Below, piece by piece: positions 13,221-25,700 of a stretch of DNA of 64,000 nt. This DNA is from Eupeodes corollae. Taxonomy: Eukaryota; Arthropoda; Insecta; Diptera; Syrphidae. The notes under the pieces were generated by a model that saw only the letters and a program-made list of their open reading frames with translations, was not told the origin of the DNA and ran no database searches. The translations under genes and the position numbers were made by a program. The stretch's first letter is position 1, and the number at the start of each line of letters is the position of its first letter. Location: assembly GCF_945859685.1 (NCBI RefSeq), contig NC_079147.1, positions 11,139,289 through 11,203,288 of the forward strand. The letters run 5' to 3'.

Positions 13221-14334
13221 GGCATCATTATATGTTAATGCAAGATATACAATTTTTAAAGGAAGCTTATTTTAATTTTTGACATCTTAAACAAGCTTAA
13301 AAAAACTTAAATAATTAAGCCAGCTAATAATTTGTGTAAGAAACACTTATGAAGTCTTACAAAGTAAAAAATGCAACTTACACAAACTATTGCTTTCGTT
13401 GCTTTATCAAAAATGTGGGAATTTCGTTTTATTTTGTGAAAGCTATTTCCTTCTGTGAGAAAACTTGTATAAAATATTCATAGGTAACTTAACAAAATTA
13501 GTTAATAATAATAATATAATAAACATAATAAACAATACCAAACTTCACATACGAGTACTTGACGCAAAAGTATATATTAAGCAAGATTAAAATTCATAGA
13601 AGTATCCAAGTAACCTAGAATCATTACCAGAAACTAGATAACGTATTTGTGTTTATAAACAATTCTGTAGGAATGTATGTTTTTAATTGAATTTAAATTC
13701 CTTATTACAAAAACGCTATAATCGATTATATTAACTTTTGCAAATCCAATAGCTGTCTCTTCATTTATGATTTTGGTAGCCAAATGTAGGTACACCCCTC
13801 TTTCTGATGGATGTAGTCATTGAAACTTTTCGAAGAAACATAGAAGTAGATAAAATGTTTCTTATGTTGGGATATAATAACGTAAGCTAAATAATGTAAA
13901 TGAAAATCGATAGGATTTTTACGATTTTCAATGCTTTCATACGTTATGTATAAGACCTTATTTGAAAAAACTTTAAAAAGGAATTGCTCACATAACAGAG
14001 TCTTAACTTATTTAAAAGTTTGTTGTGGTGGATTATAAAATGGAGCAGTAGTATTTTTAAGGTTTCCTAGCACTGTTTATGAAGAAACATAGAATTTGTG
14101 ATTACAAGTCTTAAAGCAAGTACCTATTTGGATTGTCTAACCTAACCCAAAATAATTTGTGTAAGGACTTTTATAAGTTTTGTACAAACCAGAAATCAGC
14201 CTTGTGGAAATTTTTATTTGTAATGCCAAAAAAAAACTTTTAATTAATTAAAACAATTTAATTCTGAAATTTGTGTGAGGTAATAACAGTAAAAGTCCCA
14301 AGTAAAATGTTTTGACTTTTGTAGCACTATCTTT
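13221..14334. other. AT-rich stretch without a recognised gene
   Basis: No feature can be supported on either strand. Confidence 0.5.
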
Positions 14335-15945
14335 CGGTAGGATTTGATGGAACTCCAGCTGAGCTTTAAAAAGTAGCGCCAACGTTATCAAGGGAACTGC
14401 TTCATCCGCTCATAAAAGAAGCCTGGACCAACGAAAGCGTCCCCGATGAGTGGAAGAAGGGAATGATGATGATGATGATGATGGAAAAGGAAAACAAGAA
14501 AGGAATTTGCGTTCTGCCTGCCGTTGCAAAAATAGTAGCAAAAAGCATACTAGAACGCATCAGAGAATACCTTGAGGTCACACTCGATGCCGAATAAGCA
14601 GGATTCCACACTGGATCGTCCTGAATTGATCATATCAACACCCTACGGACCATTATTGAGCAGTGCGCTGAATGTCAAGCACCACTACAATTGCTGCTCA
14701 TCGACTTCGAGAAAGCCTGTGATAGCGTGAACAGGGAGTACACCTGGTTAGCTTTGCGGAGGAGAGACATTCCAGAAAATTTAATTTAATTAAAGGAATC
14801 ATATGATGGATTCAAGTGTCACGTTCTGTACAATGGAAGGTTGTCAGAGGATATTGTTTTTGTTGGTGATTAGCGATGTACTGCACTCAGTCTCTGTCAT
14901 ACAGGATCACGGATCTCCATCAATTAATGACAACAAGTGTGGAGAGAGAAGCAGAAGTCGTGGTGCTGAAAATAAATTCCGGCAAAACAAAAATGATCAT
15001 CCTCAGAACCCAACCATTCTCTCAAATAAATTTTCCACTCAACCGGTGGAAAAAGTGGAGAGCTTTCTTCATCGAAGGCAGAACCAAACAAGACGTCATC
15101 TGCCGCATCAGTAAAGAAAAAGCGGCGTTCAATATGCTGTTGAAAATTTGGAGGAATAACTCTATCAGCTTAAGATAAAATCTACGACTATTACGCACAA
15201 ATGTTGAATCTGTGCTTTTTTATGAGTGCAGCACTTCGAAGGTTACTTCAGCTATAACAAGAAACCTTCAAACCTTCGTGAATATATGTCTCCCCAACAT
15301 CCTAAGGAATTTCTGTCCAAACCGAATATCCAATAAGGTCCTCTATAGAAGGACATGTCAGGAACCCATCAACTCTATTATACGAAGGCGTAAGTGGCAA
15401 TGAATTGGACATACACTTCGAAAAGGTAACGACTGCATTGAAGGCCAAGCAATGCAGTGGAATACGCTGACAGAAGAAGGAAGAAGCGTTTTTTTTTTTT
15501 TAAATTCATTTTTATTAATTCATTCGTAAACCTATCTTAAAGCTAGACAAAAATTCATAAAACTAGCCTAATTATCCATAACTTACAACTAACTTAATGG
15601 TCCCATACGGACACGCTGAGTTAAACTATAACACTTACTACTAATGCCTTTCGGCCCTAAGATCTATTTTAACTTCAATTCAATTTTATTTATTTTTGTA
15701 TTAATTAGAAAATTTTAAAAAAAACTAATATCAATATCCTTTTTGAAGGAAGGAGCGTTGGACGACTGAGATGCACATGGCTCAAGATAGTTGAGGAGGA
15801 ATCAGCGTCACTAGGTAAGAGGTGGAGGGAGCTGAAACATATCTCCGGAAACATACACGATGGCGCGTAGGCGTAGTAGAGGCCCTATGCCCTTAAGAGG
15901 TTCCCAACGGACTTAACAGGTCGGAGGACCTAAGTAAGTAAGTAT
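14335..15945 (+). mobile_element. LINE family 2, copy 1 (reverse transcriptase to 3' tail)
   Basis: Decayed non-LTR retrotransposon. Recognisable are the fingers block 'GFDGTPAEL' (14342-14368), 'PLIKEAWTNESVPDEWKKG' (14410-14462), motif A 'LLIDFEKACDSVNREYTWL' (14697-14752), 'GRLSEDIVFVGD' (14838-14872) and the C-terminal 'GRRSVGRLRCTWLKIVEEE', split by an insertion. It ends in 'GGTTCCCAACGGACTTAAC' and a (TAAG)n tail at 15931-15945. An (ATG)n run at 14462-14482 replaces part of the RT. Motifs B and C are lost. Other pieces of this family lie at 29765, 35470 and 44865. A second retroelement is inserted at 15489. Confidence 0.75.
15489..15744 (-). mobile_element. Retroelement 3' end inserted in LINE family 2, with target duplication
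   Basis: A 256-bp block interrupts the LINE. It begins with a T run on the + strand, so read on the - strand it ends in a poly(A) tail preceded by AATAAAAATG. It is flanked by 13-bp direct repeats, GAAGGAAGAAGCG (15476-15488) and GAAGGAAGGAGCG (15745-15757), with one mismatch. The flanking LINE continues across it in step with copy 3 at 45357. No ORF is visible. It is either a SINE or a strongly 5'-truncated poly(A) LINE. Confidence 0.8.
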
Positions 15946-16506
15946 ATTTGCACAAATAGGTGGAAGCTTTTCTCTTCTTTTCTTCAAAAGAGGAACTGTC
16001 AGAACATACAGAATTTCGAACGCTTTTTATTAACAAATCAAAAAAGGCCACATGTTTGAAGAATCTTTGATATTTGCAGTAACTTAAAAACCTTTGATTT
16101 TCAACCCATCACTTTACTTATGATTTATGTATGTACTCAAGGTCACATAGTCAACATTTGACCACCCTATATTTAAAAATTTAACCAATTTTTGTAATAA
16201 AATCAAATAAATATTCAAATTCTATCCGTTAAATTTTCCATTTTACCTGGCAGCCCTAAATATAACACTTGCTATGGCCATCTACCGGCCAATAGAATTT
16301 TCAATCCGAAAAGTGTTATACAACTTTTTTGTTCACCAACCACCAAACAATTGCACACTGAAAACACCTACAAAACCTAATCTTCTGTCAAACTTGAGAT
16401 AATTTTCTCAATTTCATTAATTTTAATTCCATTAAAAACATAATTTACGTAAATTGGAAAATCATTTAAATAAAAGAATAAAATACCTCAAATCACGGTT
16501 AACAAA
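15946..16506. promoter_or_regulatory. Upstream region and 5' UTR of the ARMC5-type gene
   Basis: No coding sequence is seen. The start codon at 16507 sits in AACAAAATG, a good fly initiation context. I cannot recognise a TATA box or place the transcription start, so promoter content is inferred only from position. Confidence 0.35.
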
Positions 16507-16755
16507 ATGAACCGTGAAATAGTTTCGCACATACTCGACGTGCTCAAGAATTCCACAGACAAAAATGTCATTCTAAAGGGTTTGGTCAAGCTCCGGACGG
16601 ATTTGGTCAAAGACCGTGACGGCATAGTAATGTTCCATCAGTGTAGTGGTATTCCACCAATGGTGCGATTCCTAAACAAACCCCACGAGCAGATTCTGGA
16701 AGTTGTATTAAGCATTCTGGGGAATTGCTGCACAAATGTCGACTGCTGCAATGAG
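16507..16755 (+). CDS. ARMC5: ARMC5-type gene, coding exon 1
   Basis: 83 codons from ATG in the context CAAAATG, ending 'NCCTNVDCCNE' before the donor GTAAGT. Phase 0. It carries the first armadillo helices ('VRFLNKPHEQILEVVLSIL'). Confidence 0.88.
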
Positions 16756-19700
16756 GTAAGTTCTTGGACTTTGTTATGTGCTTTGTCTTACTGGCGCAAT
16801 TGTCTTTTGCTCTTAGGCTTTGGACAATAAAGTTGCTATACCTTTGGCAACGATTCTCAAGAGCATCCCGAATGCTCTGATCCAGTGCAGGGCTTGTAGG
16901 CTCTTGGGAAACCTTGCCAAAGTAGACAACTCCAAGTTACTCTCCACGCATTGTCCAGCAATAGCTTCAGCAGTCTGCCAAATAATAGAAGAGAGCGATG
17001 ATGTGCAAACACAGATTATGTGCTTCAGAGCATGCCGATTCCTTGTGGCTGAAGAGCAGTTCTTGAGGCACTTCTTGGCGTCGGATGGGTTCACTCTGGT
17101 TATGAAGACCCTAGTGGGAGTGATGAAGAACAAGGAGATTCCCGAACCTCTGCCAGAGTTGCCTCAGAAGGTTGGTGGTCTGAAGAAGAACCAACATCGA
17201 GAGAAGTATTTCGAGGAAGTGGCACGCAACTTGGAAGGCCCTCGAAGCGACATATTCGACATGGCCAATCTGAAGAACTCGAAGACTTGTACGGATTACA
17301 TTATGCCCACGGAAAAGTCGAATATCGATTTGGCCAGTGAGATTCTCAAGTGTCTCCTCATCATCTCGGAGATCAATTTGAATTTTCAAGCTTGGGAGGT
17401 AAGTTTTGGTTTATTGGTAAACTTAATTGCTTTTGTTTTTGTTGTGTTATTGCTGCAGGGTGTCAATAGAAGCAATTTTCTTGCCGCTGTGGTGTTCTTT
17501 GCCTCCGACGATAATCCCTATCGAGCGACAGCTCTTAAGATCCTATCGAATTTCTCTAAGAATCCAAGTGCTATTCACGCCTTGGGTACTGCCGACGCTA
17601 TTGTTTCGGCATGTGAGCTTCTTATATACCGGAATTTGCGTAAGTTTCTCAACTACCCTGGTTTTCGGAACTTACAAAGGTGATGTTAATATTCTGTTTT
17701 GCAGCCAAACCTCTATCTGAGAGTGAAATCAGACATTGCATCAATGTGATTTGTATGCTGTCGGGAGATGCTTGCAATCGATCGAAAATCCGCCGATCAG
17801 GAGCCATTGGTAAACTCTTGGACATCGCAAGGACTTCCAAATCACATACAGAGATTTCGTCGGTAGGGTCTAAAGCCAACAATTTGTTTTCCTTGTAAAA
17901 TTTATGATGAATCTTTTTTATTTCATGTTTTAGATACTATATGTGCTCAATAACTTTCAATATGACAACATAAGCATGGATTTAATGCTACGTGAAGGCT
18001 TGATTGGTATTTTGATTACCGAACTTGACGCTTATCTGCATAGTGACGATGATTATCGCAAAAGAAAACGGGAGGAGAAAAAAAACACCTCAAAGAAACG
18101 CAAATTACCGGAAAATTCTGTAGAATCTGTGTGTAAGGTGAGAATATAATATATGAAATAATTGCTATCATTTCTCCTTTTATTCATTATTAAAAATATC
18201 TTTACTTTATAAAATCGTTTAGTACGGTTACCTTGGTGTGATGGTTACTGCGTAGGACTGTTATGCTCGATATCTTGGGTTCAATCCCAGCCTGTGTCAC
18301 CTTCATTTTTTTTCACTGCTATTGCTTCTTACGGTGAATTGAAAAATGCTCCAAGAGTAGTTCTTGTCATGAAAAGTACTTTCTTAAATTAGCCGCTCGG
18401 ATTCGGCATAAAACTGTAGGTCCCTTCCATACCTCACATGACTCACGCATAGGAATGGTTGAGAGTTGGCCCTAGTTCTCTACGGAATGTTCATCATGAT
18501 CATCGGTTCGACAACTGGTGAACGGTCCTGGCTTCATACAACAAGTCTCTCCATTTATTCCGATCATCATCCAGTTGCGCACCCCAATGTTTTGGGCGTC
18601 CTAATCCAGCGTAAGCATGGTCTGCCACGCTGTCGCCTACCATAAAATGACTACAAAGGACTTTTCAAACTGGTTCGTCTTCGTTCCTATGAGCCAAATG
18701 TCCGGCCCACGGGGGTCTACCGAGCTTTTGCTATTTGTTACAATATCAGCTTAGAAGTAGATTTCATTCAGTTCATGATTGTAGCGTCCCCGGAATCGGA
18801 CGGTTGCGTCCTATTTCTTGGTGGTCTACGGCAAGACGCCATGACGTTATTTCTTTTTAAAACGCGCCAATATTTTTTATTTTACGAACTTCTATAGGAA
18901 CCGTATTAAAAAGTTTGCAGGAAGCAATGGAATAGGAGGTTCTGTAGCTTGTCGCACGGAAATATTGGATATTTACTACAAGGATTGAATTACTTCTAAG
19001 ACTTCGTATGTCGGAAATAGGACTTTCCAAATATCCAGCTCTTTTAAAAAACACCTTTAAAAAAATATAAATGTCTAACGGGAAAAATTTTGTAAAGACC
19101 AAAAAAGTTCCATTGATGGTGTTAAACGATGAGTTTTACAAACGTTACGTATAGCTGATTTTTGAATAACGGTGATTGTTGTAGTTTGTTGACACATGCA
19201 CCACCCCAACAAGCTATTCCATATTGCAACTTGGAATGCAAAATTCCAAAATAAACCATCTTCAACAAAATTGAAGGGAAATACTTTTTGAGGTGGTAAA
19301 AACAACGGGTGGATGAGAGAAGATAGTCTTTTAAATAGCAATGTGTTTGTCCCAGTAAAGGTTTTGATCAATATAGATGCTGAGGTACTTTAAGTCTTCA
19401 ACTATTTGGGATATCATCGGAGAGAGAAGATTGGTGTCTTCTGTTTGAAAGTGTGTTAAGCTACTTTTTACCGTGGTATAATATTTCATTCCAGTAGATC
19501 AGTGGCCGGTCCCAGAAACACTTATAATTAGATGTTTAATATGTTCTTTTTTTAATGAACGCTAATTATTATCATATCATTAGGTGCTGCCTGCTTTTAG
19601 ATCTATCAATGGGCTTGAAGCACTATTAAAAATCGGTAAAATAGCGATGTTGTTTGGAAACTAAATTCAAATATATCGGATGAAGTCGCAGGAGATATAA

Positions 19701-22700
19701 GGCAGTAGTTCTCAACAGACACTATCAAGGACTCAGAACAGATCATTTCATACCTAGTAGAGATCCTTGACTCACTTGAGTTGTGCACTGTGCCCTCACA
19801 TTAAATGCCCTTCGATTCTGTAAAGGTAGAAGACATCGTGTCACATAATTTGGGCTAAACCTTGTTAGTGCTAATATATTAGCCATCGGCGTTGGATAGG
19901 ATGAAACTTTAAACAATAGTTCGTACAGATTTACCATTCTAATTCAAAGGACTTCAATTCTCAATTGAAGTTAATAACAATTAATAAAGCGCAAGGGAAA
20001 ATACTAAAACTAAAAGAGTGAACCTAGAAAACACGTGCTTCATCACTTTAACAATAGACAACGTTAGGTTTGGTTCTTCATTATTTCTTTTGATCGTCGA
20101 AAACTTACCATTTATGTCATGTATACTTTCCCATGGAATGTATGTATATTTTGATTTTCTTTTACCAAGCAGGCAAAGCAGTGGGTAGCAGCTCCTTTGG
20201 TTATAATTTATTAGTAATGATTTTTTGTGTGCTTTATGTTAGTGTTATGTTGATGGCTTGGAGGTTGATGACGTTCAGAGCTATCGTGAATCGCATTCCC
20301 CAAATAATAACTTACTTGCTTATTTAAGGTGGCGCTACAGTCCGGGGCGAACCTGGGCCTTAACCAACATGAGTCTCCAGCCAGCTCGGTCCCTAGCTAG
20401 CTGTCTCCAGTTTCGCACTCCAAGTTGGTTGACCTAGCCATCTAAGCCGTTGGACTTTAATTCTGCAACCGGAGATTTGTTTCTCTCGAAGCATCCTAAG
20501 ATGGTCTCATCTTTCTTTGACAGGGTCCAGGCCTCAGCGCCATAAATGAGAACCGGGATGATCAGTGTCTTATGGATGGTGATTTTAGATGCTCGAAAAA
20601 GGACTTTACTTCTCAATTGCCTTCTAAGTCCAAAGAAGCAGCGTCCCCTTGTGGATATTGAGATGTGTGAACTGCGTACTAACTACCAGAACGTCTCGCC
20701 CCGCAGCAAAATCGATCAGCCTGAAGCCGTTGTCAGAGGTGGTGTCGTGCAGACTGTATCTCCCGATTATGCCACCAAAGATGTCTTCTCTTCCTAGCTT
20801 GGCATTAAAATCTCCTAAGACAATTTTAATGTCATAGCCAGGGCACTGCTCATATGTGTTGTCCAAGAGCTCGAAGAATATGTCTTTGGTGTCTTCATCT
20901 TTCTCCTCTGTTGGGGCATGCGCGCTTATTAGGCTTATGTTGGCGAATTTAGCCTTGATGCGAATTGTCGTGATGCGCTCGCTCACACTGTTGAAACTCA
21001 AGACTTTTTGCCTGAGTCTAGCTCCAACAACAAATCCACCACCAAATAGACTCTGTCTTTGTTCTAGGTAGCAGTCGCCGTAGTATACATCGCAGTCTTT
21101 TATTTTGCGTTTTCCTGGTCCATCCCATCGCACTTCTTGGATGGCAGTAATATCTGCCTTGCAGCAGTTTAGGGCTTCTGCTAATTGTTCGGCTGCACGT
21201 GGTCTGTTAAGGGACCTAACATTCCACGTTCATATCCGAAGATCGTTGTCCTTATTTCGTTTGCGTGGGTTGTCAACAGTGAATCCGTCCCTATCCGAGG
21301 CTTGTTGGTGCTTCGCAACTAAAGGTATTTTTTACGTGGCCAGGAAGTTACCCCGACGGCACAACCCCCAACCTGGAGGGCCAGATCCTTAGTATAACTC
21401 CAAGGAAGGGGAGCCGGATAAACCGCTTCTTACCGAATATGTCGAAGAAGCCCTATAAGGTGTTCACTAAGAGGTACTAGGTGAGAGTTGGGTTTTGACA
21501 AAAACCTGTAGACGCTTGTGTCCTCTTGAATGCACATGTCTACCATTTGAACATCCCAAAAAATAACTATCATGAAATAATTTCAAAATTAGAATAGAAA
21601 GATTTACCTATCGGAATAGTGAATGGTCGCATTCACAAAGCTAGTGGTTACATAGCCAAGGGATTCTGATTGGCTAAATCTAACTACAAAAGTATTAGAA
21701 ATCTCCCCTCCGACGTAGTTACACTAATGTCGGCTACAAAGTTAGTGCACACTGGTTTTGAAGTTTCACAATCAGCAGCTAGGCAAGGGAACAAGAATTC
21801 AAAATGAATCTTTCGGTATTTAAATACAAATATAAATCCATCATATTATATCTTCTATTTATTTTGAATTTAAAAAGAAAAAGTATTAAAAGTTCTGAAA
21901 ACAAAAATATTTCTTATTTTATATATTTATATTTGTCAATTTTAACTCATTTTGTAATTGGAATTAGCCAATTAGAATGACTTCATTACGTAGTGCCTAC
22001 ATTAGTTGTTAACAAGATCGCGTTTAGCAGGGCATGGCATTGGTTTTGAGGTTATGTCAGTTGTATTACCTTTACACACTTTTTTCCTTTTGGAACGTTC
22101 AATTAGCATGTGAATGGGATTTTATTTGCAATCAACTGCATTTAACCGCAAATTTACACCAAAATAACTGTGTCATAAATTTAAAATGTATTTTTTGAAG
22201 CTGTAACTCCAAAATGCATTCTTGTAGAAACAGAAGTAAGCGAAATATTCTTTTTGTTTTAAATAACAAAAAAATAATAATAAAATTACATAATAATAAA
22301 ATTACAAACAAAACTTAAAATAGAAATAAAATGTTCAATTTAAAGCGGAATACTCATTTTGGATAACGAATGCTTTTTAATTATGTGTACGTAAGAATTG
22401 AATCTATTATCTTAGAAAAGGATAGAATATTTAATTATAATCAATTTGTAGAACACCAGTTAAAAATAATGCAATAATAATAATAATAGAAATAGTAATA
22501 ATAGAAATGTAATTTGGCAATTATTAAAGGAATATAAAGGTGTGGTCCAAGATGGCTGCCTTGTGGTACGCCAGAAAAGGTTTTTTATTTCACTTGATAA
22601 TACATCAAATGGTAGACATGTGCATTCAAGAGGACACAAGCGTCCACAGGTTTTTCTCAAAACCCACCTCTGTCTATCAACTCCTACTCTCACCTCCCCG

Positions 22701-25700
22701 CGGTGAACATCGGGTGCCTAGTACCTCAACTGGAGATTGGGTTCCAACCCCAGTGGAAAGTTGTTGGGGGCAGCAAACGAGAGAGGTGGGGAGAGGTGTT
22801 TCCACTAAGGCACCTCTCCTTATCTAGGCGGCAGCGGACGAATTCTCGAGGTAGAATCAACGGTGGCGTCTACAGTTCCAGTAAGGTTGAACTACTTAGT
22901 GAACACCTTATAGGGCTTCTTCGACATATTCGGAGCCCAGGCCTATAAGGAGTGGTTCATCCGGCTCCCCTTCCTTGGAGTTATACTAAGGATCTGGCCC
23001 TCCAGGTTGGGGGTTGTGCCGTCGGGGTGACTTCCTGGCCACGTAAAAACATCATAGTTTCGAAGCAACAACAAGCCTCGGATACGGACGGATTCACTGT
23101 TGACAACCCACGCAAACGAAATAAGGACAACGAACTTCGGATATGTACGTGGAATGTTAGGTCCCTTAACAGACCACGTGCAGCCGAACAATTAGCGGAA
23201 GCCCTAAACTGCTGCAAGGCAGATATTACAGCCATCCAAGAAGTGCGATGGGATGGACCGGAAAAACGCAAAATAAAATACTGCGATGTATACTACGGCG
23301 ACTGCTGCGGAGAACAAAGACAGCGTCTATTTGGGTGTGGATTTGTTGTTGGAACTAGTCTCAGGCAAAAAGTCTTGAGTTTCAACAGTGTGAGCGAGCG
23401 CATCGCGACAATCCGCATCAAGGCTAAATTCGCCAACATAAGCCTAATAAGCGCGCATGCCCCAACAGAGGAGAAAGATGAAGACACCAAAGACATATTC
23501 TTCGAACTCTTGGACAAGACATATGAGCAGTGCCCTGGCTATGACATTAAAATTGTCTTAGGAGATTTTAATGCCAAGCTAGGAAGAGAAGACATCTTTG
23601 GTGGCATAATCGGGAGATACAGCCTGCACGACACTACCTCCGACAACGGATTCAGGCTGGCCGATTTCGCTGCGGGGCGAGACGTTCTGGTAGCTAGTAC
23701 GCAGTTCACACATCTCAATATTCACAAGGGGGCATGGACATCTCCTGATCAATCAACCGTCAACCAGATTGACCACATTGCGATCGACGCACGACACTTC
23801 TCCAGTATCCAGGATATCCGAACATTCCGAGAGGCCAACATTGATTTGGACCACTACCTCGTTGTAGCCAAGGTACGGCTACGGATATCCCGATCCAAGC
23901 CAAAACAAGGAAGTACTGTGAGAAGATTCGACGTTAGACGGCTACAATTGTAAGAGACTCCCATGGTCTTTTCCTATCAAGTCTTTAGTAAACCCTTAAG
24001 GACTCCTATGCTACCTGCATTAAGCATTGAAAACCAGTGGCAACATTGCCTTGCAGCCATCAGAGATGCCGCCTCTAAATTGCTAGGTTTCACACGACCA
24101 AGTCAGCGAAACCCCTGGTTTGACTACGAATGCCGGCAAGCGCACGGAGCGAAACAGCATGCATACAAAACTGCGCTGCACAAAAGGACCAGAGCTGCTC
24201 GCGAGCTCTACGAGCAGTAGAGGAGAGAGGAACACCGGCTTCTCAAATGAGAAAAAAAGAGAGCATGAGGAGCGCGCGATCGAGGAGATAGAGGAATGTC
24301 ACAACAGGAATGATGTTCGTAAATTTTACCAAAAGGTAAAAGAAACCTCCCAAGGGTACCAGCCACGAACCGAAGCCTGTAAAGACGATCAGGGGGACAT
24401 CGTAGTAGAACCGCAGTCGATGTTGAGAATATAGAAAGATCATTTCTCCAAATTATATAACGGCGATGACGAGCCGCTGTAAGGGAGATAGAACCACTCA
24501 ACCTCGGCGACGCAGATCAAGAATTCCGCCTACCCGACCTTGACGAAGTGAAGATAGCTATATCTAAACTGAAGTCAAACAATGCTGCTGGAGCTGACGG
24601 CATCGCTTCCGAACTATTAAAAGCAGCAGGCGATGACTTCGTAGGGAGCATGCACGAACTCATCTCCAAAATATGGTCAGAAGAAAGCATGCCCGATGAG
24701 AGGAATCCAAGCATAGTATGCCTGATACATATAAGAAAGGAGATCCTCTCAATTGCGCCAACTACAGAGGCACCAGCCTCCTTAACATTTCGTATAAGAT
24801 CCTTTCTGCCGTATTATGTGAACTTCTGAAGCCGTTCGTCAACAACCTGATTGGTCCTTATCAGTGTGGCTTCAAATCGATACCCACTATCTCTTTATCG
24901 ATTTTAAAGCCGCGCATGACAGCATCTATAGGCAAGAACTCTATACAGAGCAATGTCTAGTTTTGGTATCCCTGTCAAACTTATACGTTTGTGCAGAATG
25001 ACGATGGAGAATGCACGCTGCTCTATCAAGGTCGGAAAAGATCTTACCGATGCATTTGATGTCAAAAAAGGTTTTAGACAAGGCGATGCACTGTCATGCG
25101 ACTTCTTCAACATCGTTCTGGAAAGAATTGTGCAAAACTCAACCGTCAACACTAGAGGCTCAATCTTCCAAAGATCCATCCAATTACTCGGATACGCAGA
25201 TGATATTGACATAATTGGAAGATCAAAGCGTGATGTCAGTGGAGCGTTTTTGAGCATTGCGACGGAAGCGAAGAAGATGGGTTTAGTGGTCAATGAGGGC
25301 AAGACCAAGTATATGCTGTCATCAAAAAAGGACACTGAACGACGACGTCTTGGACAAAACGTCACCATGGACAGCTATAACTTTCAGGTAGTTAAGGACT
25401 TTGTAAACCTAGGCACCGCTATTAACACAGACAACGACACCAGCGCTGAAATAAAACGAAGTATAACTCTTGCAAATCGCTGCTTCTTTGGACTTAGAAG
25501 GCAATTGAGAAGTAAAGTCCTCTCTCGAGCATGTAAAATCACCATCTAAAAGACACTCATCATCCCGGTTCTCATTTATGGCGCTGAGGCCTGGACCCTG
25601 TCAAAGAAAGATGAGAGCGTCTTAGGATGCTTCGAGAGAGAAATTCTTCGGCGATTTTTGGTCCCGTACGCATAGATAGAGAATGGAGGAGAAGATATAA

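Noticed and set aside
14462..14482. Coding Met repeat
   Set aside because: An ATG microsatellite replacing part of a dead reverse transcriptase; not a gene start.
18221..18300. tRNA gene
   Set aside because: A and B boxes are present, but no complete cloverleaf with anticodon arm can be drawn, and the sequence continues into a repeated SINE body.
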